Assembly (NCBI GenBank): GCA_000969725.1
Contig: JXSR01S073014.1
Strand: one strand, 5' to 3'
Origin: Ophiothrix spiculata
Lineage: Eukaryota > Echinodermata > Ophiuroidea > Amphilepidida > Ophiotrichidae
Length of the DNA stretch: 38,123 bases
Made by a program: the position numbers and the translations under genes. Under the pieces are notes generated by a model. It was not told the DNA's origin. It did not search any database and saw only the letters and a list, made by a program, of their open reading frames with translations. This document shows, piece after piece, positions 29,936 through 38,123 of the stretch. Every line of letters begins with the position of its first letter. Position 1 is the stretch's first letter.

Positions 29936-30268
29936 GTTAAGACAACCAAATTCACTCTGAAACCTCTCACTCTGTAGCTGAATGGTCCTACTTTCAAACC
30001 AATACATAGGTAGGATATTGTGTCAGAAAAGTAGGAGATGAGATTACAAAGATTACGAGATTTTCTCTTGAGCGAGAAAAGAGCCAAGCCCAGGTGTTCA
30101 CATGTAATGAGTACAAGGACTTGGGTATAATTTAAAGCTTATAAACAAAATGGAGAAATAAGAGATAAAATTCAGCTCTTTAATAGTACCTGACAGTAGC
30201 ACACACTGCAAACAACACTAAAAACAAAGCCAAGTGCTTAATTTGATTGGAAGTTTTGCCCTCGTCAG

Positions 30269-30430
30269 CCCACAACTTCCGATGACGCAGGTTTTATCAT
30301 TCCTCTTGCATCAAATCAACAATCAGCACAAATTTACTTTGTGTACGATTCTCAGTTTTTGCCATTCAAATTTACAAAATGGATTTTGGCACTGGGAATC
30401 GCAATGGTTTTATATCTTGGTCTTGTCTGA
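30269..30430 (+). pseudogene. Possible terminal exon with hydrophobic C-terminal segment, unit 1
   Basis: Not recognised. A frame of 53 codons plus TGA follows a pyrimidine-rich stretch ending in CAG (30266-30268), a plausible splice acceptor. It ends with FTKWILALGIAMVLYLGLV, which could be a membrane segment, just before the stop. The same frame is present in unit 3 (to 35818) and in unit 2 (32666-32842), where two in-frame stops break it. Changes between units hit amino-acid-altering positions often, so constraint is doubtful. It may be a duplicated last exon or chance. Confidence 0.25.
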
Positions 30431-30606
30431 TATAACACTGGATGGATGGATGGTGAGATGATAACGTAGAGGTAATTTAGAAATAATTACTTTGCGCTTC
30501 TCAATGACATCACTGTAACACTTCTTTGCCTGTGTCTGTGCGATTCCATTAATTGATTTTAATATAGATGAATATTTTCACTTTACTCTCTCTCATTTAC
30601 AGCAAG

Positions 30607-30649
30607 AAAAGTTCAGTGAACACATAATTATGATGGGCACTGAACTTTT
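30607..30649. repeat. Hairpin AAAAGTTCAGTG/CACTGAACTTTT, unit 1
   Basis: A perfect 12-bp stem around 19 bases. The counterpart in unit 2 (32993-33037) has a longer stem through GACC/GGTC with one outer mismatch; unit 3 keeps only the left arm (about 35990). Confidence 0.85.
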
Positions 30650-30808
30650 TTCACATAAATGAGAATTGAACTAGTGTAAATGTTTTAAATTTGGTAAGAA
30701 TTGTATTTTGCAACTTGCTGCCATATACAAACTTAAAGTCCCAGTGAATTTTCCAGTTCTACCATTAAACAATGTTTATTGTTAATCAAATAAAAAGTTT
30801 TGAAGTTC

Positions 30809-30902
30809 TTCTATGACACAATGTCTACTTACAAATTTTCAAATGCAATTTTTTCAAAATGCGTCTTTGGTCATATAGAACAGTATGTGATGTGACCGAC
30901 GA
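30809..30902. repeat. Dispersed repeat, uninterrupted copy
   Basis: Homologous to 26909-26989 plus 27572-27584. It carries the empty site CAGTATGTGATGTGACC for the 578-bp element and lies within the segment that replaces 785 bp of the array unit. Confidence 0.85.
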
Positions 30903-31396
30903 TGTATAATATGTATAATATTACCATGCCTGAATTTTTGTACCAATGTTTCAGAGCAAGTTTCCAATTCGGTATTCTTCCATACAGTGACAATTTGAGG
31001 CTGCAGAATTGTGCTTGAACCCTAGAATTTGTCTTTTATCACTTCCAGGTACTTTATCATTGAGATTGAGAGTATATTGATGGATCAAAATTTAAAGTAA
31101 CTTACCCCTTTGGATCAATGATATAATGGATAGGCTAGATTTCCAAAGAACTTTAGCCTCTGGGATTGGGCATAATAATCGATTATAAAGAAATAATGGG
31201 TTAAATGGGTTATATTGATGACTTTGTGTCAAAAACATTGCTCCAGTTCTGGCTAATTTGATCTCCAAATGAAATCTTCAAGTAAATATATTGTATATTA
31301 AGGGTTGTAGAAAATGTTGATACCTTGAAATAAACAAAAGTTAGCAACAAACTGAGAGTACATAATTGGATTTGGAGGGTTTCTTTTCAATACAAA

Positions 31397-31582
31397 ATGC
31401 ATATTGATCATAGTATGCCATTTTTGATTTTAATGTTTGGCATACAAAGTAAAGATACAGTATATGCAAATAGTAGAAACTTCCGTAAAGCATCCAGTTT
31501 CACTTCAATTTACTCTCATTGTAAAAAGCTGTATGTGCGTATGTTTGATATCGTAGATACTGCCTTTATGAAAGAGTATTGA
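31397..31582 (+). pseudogene. Short frame shared by array units 1 and 2, copy in unit 1
   Basis: Not recognised. A 61-codon frame shares a SFTSIYSHCKKLYV core with 34456-34653 in unit 2. The central 60 bases are nearly identical between units, but outside that core most substitutions change amino acids. Unit 3 shows no intact counterpart (37200-37326 is diverged and then cut by a family A element). I regard it as non-coding or decayed. Confidence 0.2.
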
Positions 31583-32665
31583 TTATCTTCTCATTTCCCC
31601 TTAAATTACCAAAGCACAAGACAGTAACTTACTTGTAATGTGTAATGTATATACTGCTTTCTGCCTTGGTGAGGCATATAGGAGCAGCATTTGGTAAGGT
31701 GATCAGGTAACATTGTAAGCATTTTTCCATTTGAGTTTTTGATAATAATACATACAATCAATGTGTTCTGTTATATCAGAACGATCATGTTCCTCTCTCA
31801 GTTTTGATGATTTTATTTTTTATGCAAAGATTTTTCAATTAATATCCAAGAATCAATCATCAAGTCAGAGTAAATTTATTCATGATACAATATTCTATGA
31901 GCCAGATTGTTAAATTTGTTAACCAGTTTTGGATCAGGCTAATAATATCCCCACCCATATTAATTGGTATCTGTGTGCTTCAAAATTACCTGGTATAACA
32001 TCGAATAAGCTTATTGTAAAAACCTAATGGGCAGTTATTATTTTGGATAATGGGACTCGGCATTTTCAGCATCCACATTAACAATTTGAATAATGGATTG
32101 CTGATGAGAAAATTGAAATTTGCTCATTCCACGGCAAATGTCATGACAAATGTTACCAAAATGTTACATGATCATGGCTTTGAATTAATACGTGCTTGAG
32201 TATCCTTACGAGTTAATTGCTACAAATCTTAAGGAAACCCAAATCCCATTCATATTGAAGGGCAAGAACATGTAACATTTTGGTATTGAAATTATATGCA
32301 ATAGTGTGGATATTAATGTGCCTTAATAACTCCTATAGTGTTAAAACCACTAAATTTCTCTTTAAACAATCCAACTCAATAGCTGACTGGTCCTACTTTC
32401 CAAGCCAATACTCCATAGGATTACCTGTCAGAAAGGTAGGAGAGACGATTACAAAGATTGGGAGATATTTTACTTGAGTAGGAAAAAGTTACGCCCAGAT
32501 GTTCACTTGTTATTGTTAAGAGTACATGGACTTTGAGCTGATAAACAAAATGGAGAATTAAGGGAAATCTAGCTCTTTAATAGTGCCTGACAGTAGCACA
32601 CACTGTAAAGAATACTAAAAACAAAACCAAGTGCTTAATTTGATTGGAAGTTTTGCCCTCGTCAG

Positions 32666-32842
32666 CCCACATCATCCGATGGAGCAGGCTTGTTGTCGTT
32701 ATATTTTAGTAATTCTCTTGCGTTAAATCAACAATGAGCAGAAATTACCTAAGTGTACAATTCTCAGTTATTGCCATTCAAATTTACAAAACTGATTTTG
32801 GCGCTGGGAATCACAATGGTTTCATATCTCGGTCTTGTCTGA
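32666..32842 (+). pseudogene. Broken unit 2 counterpart of the hydrophobic-tail frame
   Basis: Same frame as 30269-30430, with five extra codons as in unit 3. TGA and TAA stops fall in the middle (about 32734 and 32749). The ending ILALGITMVSYLGLV and its TGA are retained. The extra codons coincide with a TTATATTTTAG string that could itself be a splice acceptor. Confidence 0.3.
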
Positions 32843-32992
32843 TATGAAACCGGACGGGTCGATGGTAAGATGATGGCGTAGAGGTTTTTTAGAAATAATT
32901 ACTTTGCACTTCTCAATGTCATCACTGTAACACTTCTTTGCCTGTGTCTATGCGATTCCATGAATTTTCACTCTACTCTCATTTGTAGGAAG

Positions 32993-33037
32993 AAAAGTTC
33001 AGTGACCACACAATGATGATGGTCACTGAACTGTTTT
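32993..33037. repeat. Hairpin AGTTCAGTGACC/GGTCACTGAACT, unit 2
   Basis: A 12-bp perfect inner stem (32997-33007 region with 33021-33032) plus an outer AAA/TTT after one mismatch; 13-base loop. Confidence 0.85.
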
Positions 33038-34455
33038 ACATATAAATGAGAATTGAAGTAGTGTATATATGTTTTTAATATTATGAAAAAGGTATTTGGC
33101 GACTTGCCGCCACTTTACTTTTCTACCATTAAACAATGTTAGAAATGGAGTTTTTAAATTTTGAAAAAAAAAAATGTAATATACCTAATTTCTTGAAATT
33201 ACATTTCTGTAAATAAAATTAACTTACAACTAGCTGATTTCAAATTGCCTGTTGTAGTTGGTAGCCAAACAAACAATTTTTAACGATTTATTTTCATTTT
33301 TAGAAAGATTATATTAATCTACTAAAGGTAAGCAGACATTTTGTCAAAAAGCACTTATTCCAACAGTGATTAAACAATGATTAGATTATAAAATGTTAAT
33401 TTTCTGCAAAATTTAAAAGACAAATATGAATTAAAGCTAAAGAAAAATAAAAGTACTGTGTTTCTCTTCAATTATTTTTCCGTTTTCACAATTTGCCATA
33501 AATTTTCATCCTGAACAAAATCTTGGTCAGTCACATAAAAATATGATGAGATTGGCTGTGCCATCTCTTTCCATGATACATTATGTCACTAGGGCGGTAG
33601 GATTACCCATGGTTCACTGAACTAAGTCTTCTGGGATGATGCTTATTGGATTTTGATCATGTTTGTTTCACTTGAAATGGATGCTGTTTGAAATGTCTTC
33701 ATTTGAACTCATAGCACCAGCTTCCTATTTCTTGCTAAAGTTCATTGATATAGTATTGCTATATTGTTACTGTAAGGAACACTGGGGATGAGTTTTTAAA
33801 TCCAGAATGTATCAATGGAGGCTAGAATAGGACTCAAGAGAATCACTTTGAACTTTGCCTTCAGGTGAAATCAAGTCTTGCTTGCCACTATTTGTATAAA
33901 TTTACTGCAGTGCAAGATTCTTATGCTTCTGTTTTGGAGCAAATTTCTAAATTGGTACTCATCCATACTGTGCAGAATTTGACTCTTTAAGGCTTCTGAA
34001 TTGTGCTGAAACCCTCAAGCTATGGGCTCAACAGGCAAAATTGCCATAGAATATGCCTTAGTTGACTTCAGGGGCTTTGCCATTGAGACTGATAGTATTT
34101 GAATGGATCAAAATTCAGAGGAACTTTGCCTTGTGGGATCAGTGTTATAATGAATAGAATTCTAAAGAACGTTGTCCTCTGGGTTTAGGGATGATAATAG
34201 ATTATGAAGGAATATGTTTAAATTTGTTATTTTGACTTTGTGTCAAAAACATTGCTCCAGTTCTGGCTAATTTGATCTCCAAATGAAATCTCTGAGTAAA
34301 CAAATTGTATATCAATGGTTTTAGAAAATGTTGATACCTTGAAATTAAACAAAAGTTAGCAACAAGCTGCAGAGTACGTTTACAATTGGACTTTGGAGGG
34401 TTTCTTTTCATTATGAAATGCACATTGATCATATTATGCTATTTTTTTTACTTTA

Positions 34456-34653
34456 ATGTTTGCTGTACAAAGTAAAAATTCAGTATATGCAAATAATAGA
34501 AACTTCCGTAAAGCAGCCAGTTTCACTTCAATTTACTCTCATTGTAAAAAGCTGTATGTGCATAGGTTTGATAAAGTAGATATTGTCTTAATCATGAAAG
34601 AGTTTAGATTATCTTCTCATTTTCCCTTAATTGTTCAAAGCACAAGACAGTAA
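34456..34653 (+). pseudogene. Short frame shared by array units 1 and 2, copy in unit 2
   Basis: Counterpart of 31397-31582; see that entry. It shares the block NFRKAASFTSIYSHCKKLYV, with different ends. No ATG context, splice sites or domain support a real exon. Confidence 0.2.
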
Positions 34654-35067
34654 CTTTGCTGTAATGTATAATGTATATACTGCTTTCTGACTTAATGGGG
34701 CAGATGTGAGCATCATTTGGTAAGGTGATCAGGTAACATTCTAAGCATTTTTCCATTTGAGTTTTGATAATACATGCAATCAATGTATTCTGTTATATCA
34801 GAACGATCATGTTCCTCTCTCAGTTTTGTTGGTTTTATTTTTTATGCAAAGATTTTTCAATTAATATCCAAGAATCAATCATCAAGTTGAAGTAAATTTA
34901 TTCATGAAACAATATTCTATAAGCCAGATTGTTAAATTTGTCAACCATTTTTGGATCAGGCTAATAATATCCCAGACTATTTTGATAGTTATCTGTGCTT
35001 CAAATTTTACCTGGTATGTATAACATCAAATAAGATAATTGTAAAATCCTAATGAACAGTTATTATT

Positions 35068-35322
35068 TTGGATAATGGGATTGGCATTTTCAGCATCCAC
35101 ATTAACAATTTGAATAATGGATTGCTGATGAAAAAATTGAAATTTGCCCATTCCACTGGAAATGTCATGGCAAATGTTACCAAGATGTTACATGATCATG
35201 GCTTTGAATTAATTGAGTTAATTGCTACAAATCTGAAAGAAAATCCCATTCATATTGAAGGGCAAGAACGTGTAACATTTTGGTATTTAATTGTAATTAT
35301 ATGCAATGGTGTGTCTGCATAA
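35068..35322 (+). pseudogene. 84-codon frame at the unit 2/3 junction, possible exon
   Basis: Not recognised. It is the best-looking frame in the array: about 80 residues with mixed composition and segments FSIHINNLNNGLLMKKLKF and VTKMLHDHGFELIELIATN. The homologous stretch in unit 1 (32041-32320) is shifted by one base near its start and has a 19-base insertion with an in-frame TGA. At the end of unit 3 (38019-38066) only the first 45 bp are recognisable. Of the substitutions between units 1 and 2, roughly half are silent or conservative, so weak coding constraint cannot be excluded. A duplicated exon of an unknown gene is the alternative. Confidence 0.3.
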
Positions 35323-35614
35323 ATCCTATAGAGTTAAAACCACTAAATTTCTCTTTAAAACATCCAACTCAATAGCTGACTGGTCCTACTTTCCAAGCCT
35401 ATTAATACATCATAGGATTACCTGTCAGAAAAGTAGGAGAGACAATTACAAAGATGAGATTTTTTTCTTGAAAATGTTACACCCAGATGTTCACTTGTTA
35501 AGAGTACAAGGACTTTGAGCTGAAAACAAAAAGGAGAATTAAGCGAAATCTAGCTGTTTAATATTGCCTGACAGTAGCACACACTGTAGAGAAAACAAAA
35601 GCTAAGCTCTTAAT

Positions 35615-35818
35615 TTGATTGGGAAGTTTTGTCCTCCTCAGCCCACAGCATCAGATGACACAGGCTTGCTGTCTTTATATTTTAGCATTCCTCTTGCATC
35701 AATTCAACAATCAGCACAAATTATTTTAGTGTACAATTCTCAGTTATTGCCATTCATATTTACAAAATGGATTTTGGCGCTGGGAATCACAAAGGATTCA
35801 TATCTCGGTCTTGTCTGA
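35615..35818 (+). pseudogene. Hydrophobic-tail frame, unit 3
   Basis: Open to TGA at 35816-35818. It shares SIQQSAQI, VYNSQLLPF, FTKWILALGI and YLGLV with unit 1. The terminal hydrophobic run is broken by a Lys-Asp pair that unit 1 lacks. A possible splice acceptor (CTGTCTTTATATTTTAG) lies in-frame near 35685. Function unknown. Confidence 0.25.
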
Positions 35819-36560
35819 TATAACACTGGACGGTGGATGGTGAAATGATAGCGTAGAGGTAATTTAGAAATAATAACTTTGCACTCTGCAATGTCATCGC
35901 TGTAACACTTCTTTGCCTCTGTCTATGCGATTCTAGGAATAGAATTTAATATAGATGAATATTTTCAGGTTACTCTCATTTTCAGGAAGAAAAGTTCAGT
36001 GACCAGAAAATGAAAGTATTTAAGTTTTGAAAAAAAAGAAAGAAATATATCTAATTTCTTGAAATTTCATTTCTCAAGTAATTAATTTAATTTAGAACTT
36101 CCATGCTTCTTATGTTGAATGCTGGTTTCAAATTTGATAAAGCTTCCTATGTTTACTACTGGTTTCAAATAGCCTGTTGTAGTTGGCAGCCAAGCATTAA
36201 TTTTTTTATTTATTTTCATTTTAAAAAGATAATATTAAATTATGAATGAAAAGGTGTGCAGACAGTTTAGTAAAAAGAACTTATCCCAACAATGATTAAG
36301 TATGTTAATTTTCTACAAGATTAAATAAAGACAGAAATGAATTAAAGATGAAGAAAAATAAAAGTAGTGTGTTTCTTTTCAATTATTTTGAATTTTCATT
36401 CTTCTGGGATGATGCTGATTGGATTTTGATCATGTTTGTTTCACTTGACATGGATGCTGGGTGAAATGTCTTCCATTGAACTCATAGATCTACCTTCTTA
36501 TTTCTTGCCAAAGTTCGATGATATTGTATTGCTATATTGTTACTGTAAGGAACACTGGGG

Positions 36561-36791
36561 ATGAGTTTTCAAATCCAGAATGTATCAATGGAGGCTAGAA
36601 TAGGACTCAAGCGGATCACTTTGAACTTTGCCTCCAGGAGAAATCAAGTCTTGCTTGCCACTTTCATTTTATATATTTCTGTAAAACTTAATGCAGTGCA
36701 TGATTCTTATGCTTATGTTTTGGAGCAAATGTCCAAATTAGGTATTCATCCATACCGTGCAGAATTTGACTCTTTAATTAAAGACTTCTGA
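36561..36791 (+). pseudogene. 76-codon frame in unit 3, no recognised domain
   Basis: Contains DSYAYVLEQMSKLGIHPYRA near the C-terminus. The unit 2 counterpart (33790-34010) has a stop right after ATGAGTTTT and further stops, and unit 1 has only a fragment (about 30935-31000). It was not seen as a member of any family I know. Confidence 0.2.
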
Positions 36792-37328
36792 ATTGTGCTC
36801 AAACCCTCAAGCTATCATCTCAACAGGCAAAATTGCCATAAAATGTGCCTTAGTTGACTTCAGGGACTTTCCCGTTGAGACTGATAATATATTTTTTTAG
36901 ATCAGACTTCTAAGGAACTTTGCCCTCTGCAGCTCTGGTTTAATGTTTTAATGGAATAGCATTCTAAAGAACTTTGTCCTTTGGGATCAACATGATAATG
37001 GATCACAGGGAAATGTTTGTGTAAATGGGTTATATTTAATTATTAGAAAATAATGTTCTAGTTCTTGGTAATTTGATCTCAAAATAAAATCTCTGGGTAA
37101 ATAAATTGTATATCAACAGTCTCAGAAATTGATGATACCTTAAAATGATACAAAAGTAAATAACTAGCTCTAGAGTATGTAATTAGATTTTGTGGAGATC
37201 TTTTCATTATAATTGTATTTTCGTGACTTTGTCTGTTGCTCAAAGTAAATATGTAGTATTGTTCATGTACGAAATAATCTTATTTTACTTCATTATTCAT
37301 TCCTATGTTAGGAGGTTGTATGTACATA

Positions 37329-37692
37329 AGGCAAAAAAAATTTGTTTGGTTGTCCTCCCACCCACCCCTATTTTTCCAAACTGGAAAAAAGTGTTTTACT
37401 TTACAAAATATACTGCGCCTGGCCTAAGTTTCAGATTTATTTTCTTTGAGAATTTTAATCTTTTGAAAATAATTTTTTAAGTTGTTGTTTTCATTTTGTT
37501 TACACTTTAATACTGTTTTTAAACTTGTATAAAGATAGTTTTGGTGCAGTAGACTTATTTGCATCTTTATAAAGGCCATTATTTGGTGTATCTTTGACAT
37601 TTGAAAAAACACCTAAATAAAAAAGGATCCGCCTGCCTGCACTTGCTCAAAAAAAAAAAAAATTGTGGACAACCAAACAATTTTTTTTGGCC
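37329..37692 (+). mobile_element. Family A TIR element inserted in array unit 3
   Basis: Left end AGGCAAAAAAAATTTGTTTG, then GTTGTCCTCCCACC; right end TTGTGGACAACCAAACAATT, then TTTTTTGGCC; TA at both borders. The interior matches 2713-3096 (TTTGAGAATTTTAATCTTTT, TTTAATACTGTTTTTAAAC, GTAGACTTATTTGCATCTTT). It is absent from units 1 and 2, so it arrived after the array formed. The reverse frame at 37424-37612 and forward frame at 37601-37813 are not genes. Confidence 0.95.
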
Positions 37693-38066
37693 TAATAGAA
37701 GTACACATTTAGATGATCAGATAACATTGGAAACATTTTTTTCCATACATTCAGATGTTTATATCAGAGAGATCACGTTCCCTTTCGTTTTTTCAACCAG
37801 ATTTTACAATTGATATAAGAATCAATCATCAAGTAGAAGTAAATTTATTCATAAAACGATTTTCTACAAGCCATATAGTTAAATGAAAATATTGAGTAAA
37901 CCATTTTTGGATCAGGCTTATAATATCCCAGCATACGTAGATTGGTGTCTACTTGTTTCAAAGATTACTTAGTATATCATCATATATGCTTATTGTAAAA
38001 AAACCTGAGCAGTAATTATTTTGGATAATGAAACTCTGTAATTTCAACATCCACATTAACAAATTT

Positions 38067-38123
38067 AAACTAGAGCTATTGTGCTCACAGAGCACGACCA
38101 TTTGTGATGGTTCATGGCAGGCA
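38067..38123. other. Window end; small hairpin
   Basis: GTGCTC (38081-38086) pairs with GAGCAC (38090-38095) around ACA. It may belong to a further repeat that continues outside the window. Confidence 0.4.

Larger units (their letters stand above)
29936..32339. repeat. Tandem array unit 1 (2.4 kb)
   Basis: Begins at GTTAAGACAACCAAATTCAC, homologous to GTTAAAACCACTAAATTTCT at 32340 and 35333. Shared landmarks in order: GGTCCTACTTTC, CTGACAGTAGCACACACTG (30190), TCACTGTAACACTTCTTTGC (30511), a GTTCAGTG hairpin, CATTGCTCCAGTTCTGGCTA, AGAAACTTCCGTAAAGCA, GAACGATCATGTTCCTCTCT and GGATCAGGCTAATAATATCC. About 785 bp present in unit 2 (roughly 33140-33925) is missing. In its place is a 160-bp segment with a dispersed repeat (30809-30900). 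Confidence 0.95.
32340..35332. repeat. Tandem array unit 2 (3.0 kb)
   Basis: The most complete unit. It carries all landmarks of unit 1 plus the 33140-33925 segment shared with unit 3 (ATACCTAATTTCTTGAAAT, AGCCTGTTGTAGTTGG, CTTCTGGGATGATGCT, GGATTTTGATCATGTTTGTT, GAACACTGGGGATGAGTTTT). Distances between matching landmarks are about 2,400 to unit 1 (3,020 after the deleted part) and 2,980-2,990 to unit 3. Confidence 0.95.
35333..38066. repeat. Tandem array unit 3, with a family A insertion
   Basis: Collinear with unit 2 from GTTAAAACCACTAAATTTCT through to GGATAATG at 38021. It carries internal deletions (the right hairpin arm and about 80-100 bp around 36020-36400) and a 364-bp family A element at 37329-37692. 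Homology fades at about 38066, near the window edge, so the true right limit is not resolved. Confidence 0.9.

Overview
This window looks like AT-rich, intron- or intergenic-type DNA from an animal nuclear genome. I see no operons, no ribosome-binding sites and no complete protein-coding gene; the longest open frames are under about 100 codons apart from those running through the N gap. What it does hold is many short terminal-inverted-repeat (TIR) elements, tRNA-derived SINE pieces, a foldback element, microsatellites and old tandem duplications. A TTAGGG-type telomere-like patch, the SINE architecture and the density of non-autonomous DNA elements fit a marine invertebrate, perhaps a deuterostome such as an echinoderm or hemichordate. 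That assignment is a guess from repeat style, not from any gene.

Layout. 1-5 kb: a mariner-like foldback MITE, a GAT/GAC/CTA microsatellite, a tRNA-headed SINE and two more TIR elements. 5-10 kb: a 328-bp tandem duplication, two elements flanked by TTAA and a 0.6-kb AGGCC-ended element. 10.1-12.2 kb: a tandem duplication whose copies carry different insertions, so pre-insertion sites can be read directly. 12.3-14.6 kb: two more TIR elements, then a 263-N gap flanked by near-identical 145-bp sequences, probably a false gap. 15.6-15.9 kb is a GC-rich patch. 15.93-19.07 kb is a foldback element built of ~185-bp sub-repeats around an ATGGCCGCC motif, interrupted by a separate 1.07-kb TIR element. 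20-21.3 kb holds a duplication split by a TTAA element, a telomere-like patch and a perfect 51-bp inverted repeat with an RNA-like stem motif. 23-29.5 kb holds further TIR elements, SINE remnants, a tRNA-like sequence and a remnant resembling the C-terminus of GIY-YIG endonucleases of Penelope-like elements. 29.94 kb to about 38.07 kb is a three-unit tandem array (units about 2.4-3.0 kb) with short reading frames that are open in some units and broken in others.

How it works together: there is no pathway here. The logic is that of serial transposon insertion and local duplication. Several element families of different interior share the same outer end (TA, then AGGCC and an A-run), which suggests mobilisation by a common transposase family. 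Duplicated segments act as internal controls that reveal three insertion events with their target-site duplications. The array from 29.9 kb may be duplicated terminal exons of an unrecognised gene, but the substitution pattern between units does not look protein-constrained.
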